Positions 1-9,163 of a DNA stretch of 61,059 nt are shown one piece after another. Both the position numbers and the translations under genes were made by a program. Within the stretch, counting starts at the first letter, position 1, and each line of letters starts with the position of its first letter. Below the pieces are notes generated by a model, which was not told where the DNA came from, searched no databases, and worked only from the letters and a program-made list of their open reading frames with translations. Source of the DNA: Streptomyces sp. S3(2020). Lineage in GTDB: Bacteria > Actinomycetota > Actinomycetes > Streptomycetales > Streptomycetaceae. The DNA is taken from positions 1-61,059 of the forward strand of contig NZ_JABERD010000037.1 of the NCBI RefSeq assembly GCF_013044505.1, given 5' to 3'.

Positions 1-88
1 TGTTCTCTTGTTCTTAATACCGAGCCGTCGCACGCCGCGCCCTGCACAATCCTCGGGGCCGGCAGCGTACGATGTGTATAAGACACAG
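1..88. other. Contig-end artefact with transposon adapter
   Basis: Bases 71-88 read GATGTGTATAAGACACAG. This differs at one base from the core of the Nextera (Tn5 mosaic end) adapter used in library preparation. The protease reading frame that enters from the right changes abruptly at base 88/89 into residues CLIHI, the usual translation of the reverse complement of this adapter. The 70 bases before it cannot be trusted to be contiguous with the chromosome. I read this as a chimeric or untrimmed contig end and not as a genomic feature. Confidence 0.85.
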
Positions 89-1159
89 TTCCGGGACCGA
101 GCGCAGATGGGCGGCGAGCGCCTCCCACAGCCCCTCCGCGTCCTTCGCGCTCACCCGTCCCCGGCTGCTCATCTGCCGGGCGTTGACCTCTCGGTACAGG
201 GTCGTGTCGATGGATTCCACGACCAGAAGGTGGTCCATCAGCGCGGCCGCGGCCTCGGCGGAACCGATACGGGCCGCCGCCGCGTCCGCGAGGTACTCGC
301 TGCGCTGGGAGGCGCGTGTGGTCAGGAGGTCGAGCAGCGTCACGAGACCTGTGATCAGCCAACGGGGCGGGAGATAGCACAGGTTGACGAAGAGTTCGGG
401 GACGGTCGGGTTGCCGATCGGGGACAGGTGGTAGCGCCAGGTGGTGAGCGAGCCGTAGGCGGTGCCCACGACCATGCAGTGCCGGGTGTCCCCGTGGGTG
501 AAGTGGCCGAACTCGTGGCCCAGGAGGGCGATCCGTTCCTGTGGGGACAGGACCTCCCACAGAGGCAGGCCCAGCGTGAGAACCCGACGGCGGACACCGA
601 GGTGTGTGACGCTCGCGTTGGCCTGCGCGTCGAGGACGATGGTGTCCACGCTCCGGGTGCCCAGGGCTTCCGCGACCTCGTCGACCAGGGCGTACAACTC
701 GGGTGCGACACTCCTGGGCACGACGTGGGCGTCCGCGGGCAGCCGGTTCGGTCTCGGGCGGAGCGTCGCCGCCAGTCCCAGCAGGAACAGCCCGGGCACC
801 ATGCCGAAACCGCCCCAGTCGCCGATCAGCAGCCACAGCCCGCCGACGAGCAGGGCCAGGGTCACCCCGTGCACCAGGAGCGCGATGGTGTACGCCAGTG
901 CACCGGCCGCCGACCGCCCGGGCCGCTCGCGCTGCGGGTGTCCGGCCTCGGTGGCCAGGTCTCCCAGCAGCCGTTCGCCGTACTGCTGGGCCATCCGGCG
1001 CCGCCGCCGCTCCAACCTGCCCTGCTTCTCCTCGGCCGCCTCCTGCGGATCCACGTTCCAGTCACAGGCCGCGCACCACACGGTGAACCGGCGGTCCCCA
1101 CGGACCTCCACCCCGCACTGCGGACACGGCTGGACGACCTGTTCCTCGACGGCACGCAT
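89..1159 (-). CDS. M48-family zinc metalloprotease, truncated at the C-terminus
   Basis: This is a membrane-bound peptidase of the M48 (HtpX/Ste24) type. The N-terminus carries a zinc-ribbon pair, CPQC about residue 12 and CAAC about residue 29. Two hydrophobic segments follow around residues 88-130, then the catalytic HEFGH at about residues 215-219, in which the two His bind zinc and Glu is the base. I chose the ATG at 1159 because a GGAGGG-rich Shine-Dalgarno lies just upstream; an in-frame upstream extension lacks family similarity. The coding sequence runs off the genomic part of the contig at base 89 after RSVPEL, so the C-terminus and stop are missing. The role is probably membrane protein quality control; the substrate is unknown. 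Confidence 0.8.
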
Positions 1160-1230
1160 CGGCGCACCCTCCCCCCTCCCGGCAGCCCCTCCCCAGAGGC
1201 TGCTGTGTACATGACGGGGGCAGTTGATCA

Positions 1231-1380
1231 CAGCCGGGCGGGCCTGGCGAATCCCGTTCGGCGAGGCCCCACGGCCTCAGGCTCCGCGACCACCTCGGGC
1301 TCCGCGACCACCTCAGGCTGCTCGATGCCGTCGACGTAGACCGTGCCGCGGTTGTCGATGGCGTTCAGACGGAACCCTCA
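1231..1380 (-). pseudogene. Possible gene remnant with EVVAEP repeats
   Basis: The 393-base gap between the protease and the Uma2 gene contains a minus-strand open stretch. It begins right after an in-frame stop (1378-1380), lacks a start codon, and reads NAIDNRGTVYVDGIEQPEVV followed by a repeated EVVAEP segment before a stop near 1231. The regular codon usage and acidic repeat look like the C-terminal tail of a lost gene, but I do not recognise the family. I see nothing else interpretable between 1381 and 1552. Confidence 0.3.
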
Positions 1381-1552
1381 GGCGCAGACGAGTCCAGTAG
1401 CGATCCGGAGTGCACGGCCGTGGCCGCAGTGCTGCTGGGGGCGACCGTCAGAGTGCCGTCAGAGGGCAGCGGCTTTCCTCAGGAAGGGCATGGGGTCAGT
1501 GTGCAACTGATGTCACACAACTCACGTGCACCACAGGAGAGCTGGCTGGATC

Positions 1553-2161
1553 TCAGTCGCTCTTAGGCTGGCCTGCCTTCAGGATCTCCGCGACATCGAG
1601 CTTGACCTGTGCCCCAATGGAATCGGGCAAGGTGACCATCTCACCAGGGGAGTACAAGCGGTGGGTTGTGTACTCGTCATCGGCAGGGTCGGTGAGGACG
1701 TGTAGACGCTGGTGCTTGCGGTCGACGATCACGTAGACGGGCACATCGGCGTCGGCGTAGGCGCCGACCTTGTTGTGCAGGTCGGTCTTCCAATTGCTGG
1801 AGGTGACTTCCAGGACCATTCGGAAGGCGATGGAGTCGTAGCAGTTGCGCTCAATGTGGTGGTTGTCGATGTCCGCGTCGACGATGCAGAGGTCGGGGGT
1901 AGCGAAGTCCTCGGGAGCGTCGGGCAGCCAGATGCTGACATTCTGGAGGACCGCGGTATCGCCCCCGTGAAGTCCGGCCATGGCGAAGGGCAGTACAAGG
2001 CTGGTCAAAGCCCAGGCGTGGGCAGCGTCCGGGGACGGGGTCACGAGGATCTGGCCTCCGATGATCTCGACGCGATACCCCGGATGGCGTTCCATGATCT
2101 CTTCGGCCAGGGCCGTCAGCGAGATGTCGTCGTGCGGCTGCTCGACGGCTGCTGTGGACAT
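1553..2161 (-). CDS. Uma2-family protein (DUF820), PD-(D/E)XK nuclease fold
   Basis: A 202-residue member of the Uma2/DUF820 family, which has a restriction-endonuclease-like fold and is greatly expanded in Streptomyces and cyanobacteria. The family is recognised from the N-terminal YRVEIIGGQILVTPSP segment, the PDLCIVDADID stretch, the FRMVLEVTSSNWKTD motif carrying the Glu and Lys of the nuclease-like core, and VYVIVDRKHQRLHVL near the end. AGGAGG six bases before the ATG supports the start. A second Uma2 gene lies at 47994. The biological role of these stand-alone copies is unknown; the gene is not in an obvious operon. Confidence 0.8.
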   Translation of the reverse strand: MSTAAVEQPHDDISLTALAEEIMERHPGYRVEIIGGQILVTPSPDAAHAWALTSLVLPFAMAGLHGGDTAVLQNVSIWLPDAPEDFATPDLCIVDADIDNHHIERNCYDSIAFRMVLEVTSSNWKTDLHNKVGAYADADVPVYVIVDRKHQRLHVLTDPADDEYTTHRLYSPGEMVTLPDSIGAQVKLDVAEILKAGQPKSD

Positions 2162-2263
2162 CGGTGCCTCCTGTGGGTGGTGCCGAGAGCATCATCGTAG
2201 GCCGACCACCACCGGTATGTCCTTGACGATCACGTTCACCCAAACGGGTGTCCGCACGCCAGA

Positions 2264-2292
2264 GGGCCCCGCTCCCAACGGAAACGGGGCCC
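2264..2292 (-). terminator. Terminator of the sdh operon
   Basis: A perfect 8-bp inverted repeat, GGGCCCCG with CGGGGCCC and a 13-base loop, lies about 36 bases downstream of the sdhB stop and before the Uma2 start region. There is no U-tract, as is common for Streptomyces terminators. Confidence 0.7.
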
Positions 2293-2327
2293 TTACAGCC
2301 GTACGGAAAGCCGTACCGAGAACGACC

Positions 2328-3089
2328 TCAGAACCGGCGCGTGATCAGTGCCTTCTTCACCTCGGCGATCGCCTTCGTGACCTCGATGCCGCGGGGGCAG
2401 GCGTCCGTGCAGTTGAAGGTGGTGCGGCAGCGCCAGACGCCGTCGCGGTCGTTGAGGATCTCCAGGCGCTGTTCGCCCGCCTCGTCACGGCTGTCGAAGA
2501 TGAAGCGGTGGGCGTTGACGATGGCGGCCGGGCCGAAGTACTGGCCGTCGTTCCAGAAGACCGGGCAGGACGACGTGCACGCGGCGCAGAGGATGCACTT
2601 CGTGGTGTCGTCGAAGCGCTCGCGGTCCTCCGCCGTCTGGAGGCGTTCCCGCGTCGGTTCGTTCGTGTCCTTCGTGATGAGGAAGGGCATGACGTCGCGG
2701 TACGCCTGGAAGAACGGCTCCATGTCGACCACGAGGTCCTTCAGGACCGTCAGGCCCTTGATGGGCTCGACCGTGATCGGCTTCTCGGGGTTGATGTCCT
2801 TGATCAGCGTCTTGCAGGCAAGGCGGTTCTTGCCGTTGATCCGCATCGCGTCCGAGCCGCAGATGCCGTGGGCGCAGGAGCGGCGGAAGGTGAGCGTGCC
2901 GTCCAGGTCCCACTTGATCTTGTGGAGGCCGTCGAGGACGCGCTCCTTCGGGTCGATCTCCAGCTGGAAGTCTTCCCACGTCGCCTCGGCCGAGATCTCC
3001 GGGTTGAAGCGGCGGACCCGGAAGGTGACCGTGATGTAGGGGGAGGCTGCCGCTTCCGCCTCGACCTTGTCCAGAACAGGGGTTGCCAT
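2328..3089 (-). CDS. sdhB: Succinate dehydrogenase iron-sulfur subunit
   Basis: This 253-residue subunit passes electrons from the FAD of SdhA to the membrane quinone site through three Fe-S clusters. The N-terminal plant-type ferredoxin domain has the [2Fe-2S] cysteines in CAHGICG and a further Cys in NRLAC. The C-terminal helical domain carries CILCAACTSSCP and the later C-x-x-x-x-x-C-x-x-x-C pattern in CRTTFNCTDACP for the [4Fe-4S] and [3Fe-4S] clusters. Its ATG overlaps the sdhA stop by one base (TGATG), so translation is coupled. It is the last gene of sdhCDAB and is followed by a hairpin. Length is normal for the family. Confidence 0.97.
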   Translation of the reverse strand: MATPVLDKVEAEAAASPYITVTFRVRRFNPEISAEATWEDFQLEIDPKERVLDGLHKIKWDLDGTLTFRRSCAHGICGSDAMRINGKNRLACKTLIKDINPEKPITVEPIKGLTVLKDLVVDMEPFFQAYRDVMPFLITKDTNEPTRERLQTAEDRERFDDTTKCILCAACTSSCPVFWNDGQYFGPAAIVNAHRFIFDSRDEAGEQRLEILNDRDGVWRCRTTFNCTDACPRGIEVTKAIAEVKKALITRRF

Positions 3090-4843
3090 CAGTACTTACG
3101 CTCCATCGGCTGGTAGCGGGTCTGGACGACCGGCTTGTAGTCGAGACGGATCGACTCGGCGCCGTCGTCGCCCACCTCGCGGTACGCCATGGTGTGGCGC
3201 ATGAAGTTGACGTCGTCGCGGTTGGGGTAGTCCTCGCGGTAGTGACCGCCGCGGGACTCCTTGCGGGCGAGGGCCGACACCGCCATGACCTCGGCGAGGT
3301 CGAGCAGGTTGCCGAGCTCGATCGCCTCAAGGAGGTCCGTGTTGAAGCGACGGCCCTTGTCCTGGATCGAGACGTTCTTGTAGCGCTCGCGCAGCTCCGC
3401 GATCTTCTCGACCGCCGTCTTGATCGTCTGCTCGGTGCGGAACACCATGACGTTGGCGTCCATGGTCTCCTGCAGCTCCTTGCGGAGCGTCGCCACCCGC
3501 TCGGTGCCGGTGGACGCGCGCAGGTTCTCCACCTGCGCGACCACGAGCTCCGCCGGGTCCTCCGGCAGCTCGACGTAGTCCGCCGTCTGGCTGTACTCCG
3601 CCGCCGCGATACCGGCCCGACGGCCGAACACGTTGATGTCCAGGAGGCTGTTCGTGCCGAGGCGGTTGGCGCCGTGGACCGACACACAGGCCACCTCGCC
3701 GGCCGCGTACAGGCCGGGGACGACCGTCGTGTTGTCGCTCAGGACCTCACCCTCGACGTTCGTCGGGATGCCGCCCATGGCGTAGTGCGCGGTGGGCTGG
3801 ATCGGGATCGGGTCCGTGTACGGCTCGATACCGAGGTACGTGCGCGCGAACTCCGTGATGTCGGGCAGCTTGGCGTCCAGCTGCTCCGGCGGGAGGTGGG
3901 TGAGGTCCAGGTACACGTGGTCGCCCTCGGGGCCACAGCCACGGCCCTCGCGGATCTCCGTGTAGATGGAGCGGGACACGACGTCACGGGACGCGAGGTC
4001 CTTCATGACCGGCGCGTACTTCTCCATGAAGCGCTCGCCGTCCTTGTTGCGGAGGATGCCGCCCTCACCGCGGGCGCCCTCCGTCAGCAGGATGCCCATG
4101 CGCCAGATGCCGGTCGGGTGGAACTGGAAGAACTCCATGTCCTCCAGCGGCAGACCGCGACGGTAGACCGCCGCCTGGCCGTCACCCGTCAGCGTGTGCG
4201 CGTTCGACGTCACCTTGAAGAACTTGCCGGTGCCGCCGGACGCGTAGATCACGGCCTTCGCCTGGAAGACGTGGATCTCACCGGTCGCGAGCTCGTAGGC
4301 CACGACGCCCGCCGAGCGCTTGACGCCGTCGACCTCGGTGATCAGCTGGTCCAGGACGTAGAACTCGTTGAAGAACTCCACGCCCTCCTTGACGCAGTTC
4401 TGGTACAGCGTCTGGAGGATCATGTGGCCGGTGCGGTCCGCGGCGTAGCAGGACCGGCGGACCGGGGCCTCGCCGTGGTTGCGCGAGTGACCGCCGAAGC
4501 GGCGCTGGTCGATGGTGCCGTTCGGGGTGCGGTTGAACGGCAGGCCCATCTTCTCCAGGTCGAGGACGGCGTCGATGGCCTCCTTCGCCAGGATCTCGGC
4601 GGCGTCCTGGTCGACCAGGTAGTCACCGCCCTTGACCGTGTCGAAGGTGTGCCACTCCCAGTTGTCCTCCTCCACGTTGGCCAGCGCGGCGGCCATGCCG
4701 CCCTGCGCGGCGCCCGTGTGGGAGCGGGTGGGGTAGAGCTTCGTGAGCACGGCGGTACGGCTGCGCTTCGTCGACTCGATCGCGGCGCGCATGCCGGCGC
4801 CGCCCGCGCCGACGATGACGGTGTCGTACTTGTGGATCTTCAT
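3089..4843 (-). CDS. sdhA: Succinate dehydrogenase flavoprotein subunit
   Basis: The 584-residue catalytic subunit oxidises succinate to fumarate in the TCA cycle at the inner face of the membrane. The N-terminus, [20 protein letters not shown], contains the FAD-binding GxGxxG. The SHTGAAQGG segment holds the His that covalently binds FAD in this family, and the HPTGI and RGxG regions and the HxxxR active-site regions are present. The ATG at 4843 is preceded by GAGGAA and gives the standard family length; longer in-frame starts run into the sdhD coding region. It is coupled to sdhB by a one-base overlap. Confidence 0.97.
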   Translation of the reverse strand: MKIHKYDTVIVGAGGAGMRAAIESTKRSRTAVLTKLYPTRSHTGAAQGGMAAALANVEEDNWEWHTFDTVKGGDYLVDQDAAEILAKEAIDAVLDLEKMGLPFNRTPNGTIDQRRFGGHSRNHGEAPVRRSCYAADRTGHMILQTLYQNCVKEGVEFFNEFYVLDQLITEVDGVKRSAGVVAYELATGEIHVFQAKAVIYASGGTGKFFKVTSNAHTLTGDGQAAVYRRGLPLEDMEFFQFHPTGIWRMGILLTEGARGEGGILRNKDGERFMEKYAPVMKDLASRDVVSRSIYTEIREGRGCGPEGDHVYLDLTHLPPEQLDAKLPDITEFARTYLGIEPYTDPIPIQPTAHYAMGGIPTNVEGEVLSDNTTVVPGLYAAGEVACVSVHGANRLGTNSLLDINVFGRRAGIAAAEYSQTADYVELPEDPAELVVAQVENLRASTGTERVATLRKELQETMDANVMVFRTEQTIKTAVEKIAELRERYKNVSIQDKGRRFNTDLLEAIELGNLLDLAEVMAVSALARKESRGGHYREDYPNRDDVNFMRHTMAYREVGDDGAESIRLDYKPVVQTRYQPMERKY

Positions 4844-4875
4844 CAGGAAATTCCTCAGTCCCTCAGTCCCGTGGC

Positions 4876-5364
4876 CTAGCGGATGTTCGGGTCGAAGGTG
4901 AAGATCACCAGCGTGCCCAGCAGGATGGTGAACACCGTGGCGGTGTAGAGCAGGCCCTTGAGCCACAGCCGGGTGTTCGCGCGCTCCGCGTAGTCGTTGA
5001 TGACCGTGCGCAGGCCGTTGGCGCCGTGCAGCATCGCGAGCCACAGCATCAGCAGGTCCCAGACCTGCCAGAACGGGGACGCCCAGCGGCCGGCCACGAA
5101 GGCGAAGCCGATCTTGGAGACGCCGCCGTCGAGCACCAGCTGGATCAGCAGGTGGCCGAGGACCAGGACGACCAGCACGATGCCGGACAGGCGCATGAAC
5201 AGCCAGGCGGCCATCTCGAAGTTGCCCCGGGTGGACCGGGGGGTCTTCTTGGTCCGCTTGCGCGGGGCCTCGATGAGGGGGGCCGGGTTGTCGACGTCGT
5301 AGAGGGAGTCGCCCTCGACGGGGCCGATGCCCGAGACGTCAGCGGTCTTCTCAGTGGTGGACAT
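4876..5364 (-). CDS. sdhD: Succinate dehydrogenase hydrophobic membrane anchor
   Basis: A 162-residue small subunit with a charged cytoplasmic N-terminal tail of about 45 residues and three predicted membrane helices, roughly residues 51-72, 88-115 and 132-155. The [14 protein letters not shown] segment after the second helix is typical of the SdhD anchor of actinobacteria. With SdhC it forms the quinone site and holds SdhAB on the membrane. It starts five bases after the sdhC stop and ends 32 bases before sdhA, so it belongs to the same transcript. Confidence 0.93.
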   Translation of the reverse strand: MSTTEKTADVSGIGPVEGDSLYDVDNPAPLIEAPRKRTKKTPRSTRGNFEMAAWLFMRLSGIVLVVLVLGHLLIQLVLDGGVSKIGFAFVAGRWASPFWQVWDLLMLWLAMLHGANGLRTVINDYAERANTRLWLKGLLYTATVFTILLGTLVIFTFDPNIR

Positions 5365-5369
5365 ACGCG

Positions 5370-5750
5370 TCAGCTCCCGAACAGTTCACGAGCGGCGTGG
5401 CCGAGGACGGGGTAGATCGCCCCGATCATCAGCACGACCCACAGGCCGACGACCGTCCAGAGCATCTGCTTCTGGTAGCGCGGGCCCTTCGACCAGAAGT
5501 CGACGGCGATGACACGCAGGCCGTTGAGCGCGTGGAAGAGGATGGCGGCGACGAGGCCGTACTCCAGACACGCGACGAGCGGGGTCTTGTAAGAGGCTAC
5601 GACCCTGTCGTAGTCCTCAGGGGAGACACGGACGAGAGCGGTGTCCAGCACGTGAACGAACAGGAAGAAGAAGATGAGGACGCCGGTGACTCGATGAGCC
5701 ACCCAGGACCACATTCCTTCCCGGCCGCGGTACAGCGTTCCAGCCGGCAC
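5370..5750 (-). CDS. sdhC: Succinate dehydrogenase cytochrome b556 subunit
   Basis: This 126-residue subunit has three transmembrane helices. The first, RVTGVLIFFFLFVHVLDTAL, carries a His, and LFHALNGLRVIAVDFW carries the conserved His expected to ligate heme b. I chose the GTG at 5750 (VPAGTLYRG) because GGAGGG lies seven bases upstream and the product then has the usual length; an ATG 29 codons earlier would add a proline-rich tail. It is the first gene of sdhCDAB. The 232 bases upstream (5751-5982) should hold the operon promoter, but I could not assign -35/-10 boxes with confidence. Confidence 0.93.
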   Translation of the reverse strand: MPAGTLYRGREGMWSWVAHRVTGVLIFFFLFVHVLDTALVRVSPEDYDRVVASYKTPLVACLEYGLVAAILFHALNGLRVIAVDFWSKGPRYQKQMLWTVVGLWVVLMIGAIYPVLGHAARELFGS

Positions 5751-5982
5751 GGAAGTCCCTCCGGGAGCGGGGATCGGGGCCGCCGGCTTGTGCTGTCGGT
5801 CTGGCCCGGCCGGGTACGGTCCACCGGCCCCCAGCATCGTAGCGACGTGTTGTCGGGATGCTTACAGCGGCCCAACCGATGTGATCAAAGTGGCACGGAC
5901 GGGCTAGAGGGGCGCCCGGTTCCGTCCTGTGCCGGGTGCGGGCGCGTTGTGGCTGGTCGCGCCCCGCGGTGGGCCGCCGATG

Positions 5983-6522
5983 TCACAGCCCCGCGTCCCT
6001 GGCGGCATGTGCCAGACGTCCTCTCGCCAGGCGCCGTAGTTCCTCCGCCGCCACCACCCGTTCGTCCTCCGGATCGTTCGTCAAACGTGACCGGATGCCC
6101 GCCAGTACGTGGTCCAGGGCCTCGCCCGGCGGCAGTCCGTCCAGGCAGATGACGAACGAATGGCCGAACTTCGACTCGTATGCCGCGTGTGCCGCGTTCA
6201 GTGCCATATGGGCGGCTTCGTACATGCCGTCCGGCAGTGCCGGCAGCGTCTCTCCCGCCAGCGCCTCCGACAGATCGCCCAGAGACAGGTCGTACGCCGC
6301 CTCGTCCGACGCGGCCTGCAAGGACTCCAGGTCCGGGTACGGGCGGTGGTCCGCCACCCGGCGGGCCCAGCGCAGGCTGCGCAGGCAGGTGAGAAGGAGG
6401 TCGTGGGCTTCTTCGGGGGACGCGGTGTTGAAGGCGTCCAGCAGATTCGGCGACCGTGGGGTGCGGGTCTGCTCGGGCAGGGCCGGTATGGCGACTCGGC
6501 CGGGAAGGTGTGTGGGCGTCAC
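5983..6522 (-). CDS. OHCU-decarboxylase-fold protein, probably degenerate
   Basis: A 179-residue protein of the helical family of 2-oxo-4-hydroxy-4-carboxy-5-ureidoimidazoline decarboxylase (the last step of urate to allantoin). The family is seen from LLTCLRSLRWARRVADHRPY, the FGHSFVICLDGLPPGEALDH segment equivalent to FGFPFVIC, and the C-terminal RLTNDPEDERVVAAEELRRL helix. The catalytic HPRIG motif expected after the DLSEAL helix is absent; the sequence there reads AGETLPALPDG. No uricase or hydroxyisourate hydrolase gene is nearby. It may be a diverged paralogue with another role. The start is a GTG (6520-6522) without a strong Shine-Dalgarno. Confidence 0.65.
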   Translation of the reverse strand: MTPTHLPGRVAIPALPEQTRTPRSPNLLDAFNTASPEEAHDLLLTCLRSLRWARRVADHRPYPDLESLQAASDEAAYDLSLGDLSEALAGETLPALPDGMYEAAHMALNAAHAAYESKFGHSFVICLDGLPPGEALDHVLAGIRSRLTNDPEDERVVAAEELRRLARGRLAHAARDAGL

Positions 6523-6665
6523 GTGTGTTTCGGCAGGGGAAGCTGTGTGAGGTGTTGCGTCACGTTATCGAGAGTGGGCATGACGTGTCTGACGGACAAC
6601 CGAATTTCACTCGAACGGCAGAGTTTCGGAACGTCGGGTGGACACTTCCGGCCACTCCTCATGTC

Positions 6666-6671
6666 TAGGTT
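6666..6671 (+). promoter_or_regulatory. -10 element (TAGGTT) of a likely leaderless GH20 transcript
   Basis: TAGGTT fits the HrdB -10 consensus and ends six bases before the GTG at 6678. There is no Shine-Dalgarno before that GTG, so the transcript probably starts at or next to the start codon. GTCTAG at this spot also matches the core of the DasR (GlcNAc regulator) box, but the flanking half-sites are poor. Confidence 0.45.
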
Positions 6672-6677
6672 GGCGTC

Positions 6678-8354
6678 GTGAGCCAGCACAGGCGCCGGCC
6701 GTCGGCGGAGAAGGCACGGCAGACACGGCAGATGAGGACACGGGCGGTCGTCGTCGCGGCGGTGGCCGCGACCGTCGCCGCGGGGGTGGGGCTCGGGTTG
6801 TGGGCCTCCGGGGACGACGGTGACGGCGGGCCCGCGGGATCGGCGCGGCCGACGTCCCCCGCCGGGGCGTCGGCGGCCTCGCCCAGCGCCTCCCGGGAGA
6901 CGCCGAGTCCGTCTCCCACCCGCTCCTACCCCCTCTCCAGGACCCCGCGCACGATTCCCGCCGTGCAGGCCCACACCCCGGCGCGCGGCCCCGGCTGGCG
7001 GCCGCAGCGCGGGGCGCGGGTCGTGGTGAGCGACGCGGAACTCGCCGAGGAGGGGCGGCTGGTCGCGGGCGAGCTGGGGCTGACGTACGCGGGGGAGCGG
7101 GCGGACGACAAGGCCGGGGACCTGCGGCTGGCCCTCGACGACGGTGAGGGGGGCGATCCGGAGTCGTACACCATGACCGTGCGCGACGGGCGGGTCGGCA
7201 TCAGCGGGCCCGCCGACTCCGGGGTCTTCTACGGGACCCGCACCCTCAAGCAGGCGGTGCACGGCGGCGGTACGGCGCCGGAGGGCGTCGTACGGGACGG
7301 GCCGGCCAAGCCGGTGCGCGGGTTCTCCCTCGACATCGCGCGCAAGCACTTCACCGCGGGCTGGATCGAGGACCGGGTCCGGGAGCTGGGCGATCTGAAG
7401 TTCAACCAGCTGCAACTGCACTTCTCCGACGACCAGGGGTTCCGGATCGAGTCCGACTCGCACCCCGAGATCGTGTCCGCCCAGCACCTCACCAAGGCCG
7501 AGGTCCGGAAGATCGTCCAGCTCGCCGGGCAGCGGCACATCACGGTCGTACCCGAGATCGACTCGCCCGGGCACCTCGGTGCCGTGCTCGCCGCGCACCC
7601 CGAACTGCAACTGCGGAACGTGTCCGGCGTCGCCACGCGCGGCGCGATCGACATCTCCAAGGAGGGGTCCGCCACGATCGTCGACGACCTCCTCGACGAG
7701 TACGCCGGCCTCTTCCCCGGCGTGCCCTGGCACCTCGGTGGCGACGAGTACCAGGCGCTGGTGGTGAGCGACCCGGAGGCGTCGTACCCGCAGCTGGCCG
7801 CCGCCGCGAAGGAGGCGTACGGGTCCGGCGGGACCGTCGCCGACCTCACCACCGGGTGGCTCAACGACCGCGCCGACACCGTGCGCGCCCACGACAGGAC
7901 CCCGCTGGCCTGGAACGACGGCTTCTTCCGCGGTACGTCCGTGCAGCCCGACGCCGACATCCAGGTCGCCTACTGGACCGGCAAGGAGATCGGGGCGCGG
8001 CAGCCCGTGGAGTATCTGAGCGCGGGGCGCGAACTGGTCAACTACAACGACGAGTTCCTCTACTACGTCCTCGGGCAGCCCAACAACTTCGTCTACCCGA
8101 CGGGACAGCGGATCTACGAGCTGTGGACGCCGCGGGTGGTGCGCGGCACGCTCGCGGTCCCGGCGAAGTACGACGACCAGATCCTCGGCGGGTACTTCGC
8201 GGTCTGGTGCGACCTCGCGAACTCCCAGACGCAGGACCAGGTCGCGGCCGGTGTCCGGATGCCGCTGCGGGCGCTGGTGCAGAAGCTGTGGGACGCGGAG
8301 AAGCCGGATCAGTCCTGGACGGAGTTCAAGGCGCTGGCGGACCGGCTGGGCTGA
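6678..8354 (+). CDS. Beta-N-acetylhexosaminidase, GH20, membrane-anchored
   Basis: A 558-residue exported enzyme that removes terminal GlcNAc/GalNAc from chitooligosaccharides or glycans by substrate-assisted catalysis. One N-terminal hydrophobic segment (about residues 22-42), preceded by many Arg, acts as signal anchor. A Ser/Pro/Thr-rich linker runs to about residue 95, followed by a GH20b domain (about 110-210) and the TIM barrel from about 215. WHLGGDEY contains the catalytic Asp-Glu pair at residues 356-357, and KFNQLQLHFSDDQGFR is the usual barrel strand. It stands alone on the plus strand, divergent from the OHCU-fold gene, and may be leaderless. Confidence 0.9.
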   Translation: MSQHRRRPSAEKARQTRQMRTRAVVVAAVAATVAAGVGLGLWASGDDGDGGPAGSARPTSPAGASAASPSASRETPSPSPTRSYPLSRTPRTIPAVQAHTPARGPGWRPQRGARVVVSDAELAEEGRLVAGELGLTYAGERADDKAGDLRLALDDGEGGDPESYTMTVRDGRVGISGPADSGVFYGTRTLKQAVHGGGTAPEGVVRDGPAKPVRGFSLDIARKHFTAGWIEDRVRELGDLKFNQLQLHFSDDQGFRIESDSHPEIVSAQHLTKAEVRKIVQLAGQRHITVVPEIDSPGHLGAVLAAHPELQLRNVSGVATRGAIDISKEGSATIVDDLLDEYAGLFPGVPWHLGGDEYQALVVSDPEASYPQLAAAAKEAYGSGGTVADLTTGWLNDRADTVRAHDRTPLAWNDGFFRGTSVQPDADIQVAYWTGKEIGARQPVEYLSAGRELVNYNDEFLYYVLGQPNNFVYPTGQRIYELWTPRVVRGTLAVPAKYDDQILGGYFAVWCDLANSQTQDQVAAGVRMPLRALVQKLWDAEKPDQSWTEFKALADRLG

Positions 8355-8429
8355 GGGTGACGAGTGGACTTACGGCGCCGGTGAACCGTATGTTCCGCTT
8401 GCCGTGCGTGAGGCTCTGGGGAGGGCCGG

Positions 8430-9158
8430 GTGCGGTGTTCCGTATGTCTCAGTCCTCGGGGGAACCTCGCCGTGATCGAAAATCCGCATGCCCAGCTCAA
8501 GGCCGTACCTACCGTCTGGCTGCGGTCGCCGGTCGGGCTCGGGTGGGCCGCCGTCGCGGGGCTGGGTGCCGTGATCGCCGCCGACCTGTTCGCGGTCTGG
8601 GCGGACGTCGTCATGCGCGACGTGACCGGCGACCTCGCGAGCGGGGTGGCGGTCGGTGAGCGCGCCGACCGTGCGGACCGGCTCTACTCCGTCGCCGGCA
8701 CCGTCCAGACGGTCGCGCTGCTCACCACCGCCGTCCTGTTCCTGTGCTGGTTCCACCGGGTGCGGGTCAACGCCGAGGTGTTCCGGCCGGACGGCCACAG
8801 CAAGACGCGGAGCTGGGCGGTCTGGGGCTGGATCGTGCCGGTCGTCAACCTCTGGTTCCCGCGCCGGATCACGCTGGACATCTGGGACGCCAGCAGCCCT
8901 TGGGGCGTGCCCCGGCCGCATGGGCTGGTCAACACCTGGTGGACGTTCTGGGTCGTCTCCCTGCTCTCCGGACGGGCCGCGTCCCGCGCGTACACCCGGG
9001 CCGAGAGCGCCGAGGAGATCCAGGACGCCGCGGGCCAGATGCTGTTCGCGGACGTCGTCGACATCGGGGCCGCCGCGCTCGCCATCGCCGTCGTGCTGCG
9101 GCTGACACGAATGCAGAACGAGAAGGCCCATCAGGGGCCTTCCGCCACCCTTGCCTGA
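8430..9158 (+). CDS. DUF4328-type integral membrane protein
   Basis: About 242 residues with four or more hydrophobic helices: GLGWAAVAGLGAVIAADLFAV, TVQTVALLTTAVLFLCWFHR, a WWTFWVVSLLSG segment, and a C-terminal ADVVDIGAAALAIAVVLRL. The central RVRVNAEVFRPDGHSKTRSW and AVWGWIVPVVNLWFPRRI are characteristic of DUF4328 proteins, whose function is unknown. GTG at 8430 follows GGGGAGGG and would add a short MRCSVC leader. GTG at 8472, after GGGGGAA, is an alternative start. The stop codon lies inside the first bases of the repeat array that follows. Confidence 0.75.
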   Translation: MRCSVCLSPRGNLAVIENPHAQLKAVPTVWLRSPVGLGWAAVAGLGAVIAADLFAVWADVVMRDVTGDLASGVAVGERADRADRLYSVAGTVQTVALLTTAVLFLCWFHRVRVNAEVFRPDGHSKTRSWAVWGWIVPVVNLWFPRRITLDIWDASSPWGVPRPHGLVNTWWTFWVVSLLSGRAASRAYTRAESAEEIQDAAGQMLFADVVDIGAAALAIAVVLRLTRMQNEKAHQGPSATLA

Positions 9159-9163
9159 GGCGC

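Noticed and set aside
3083..4879. 598-codon plus-strand frame opposite sdhA
   Set aside because: It is an antisense shadow of a well-identified sdhA; its Leu/Arg/Asp/Val composition mirrors the GC bias of the coding strand.
6660..6680. Full DasR operator before the GH20 gene
   Set aside because: Only the GTCTAG core matches; the outer half-sites fail, so I list only the -10 box.
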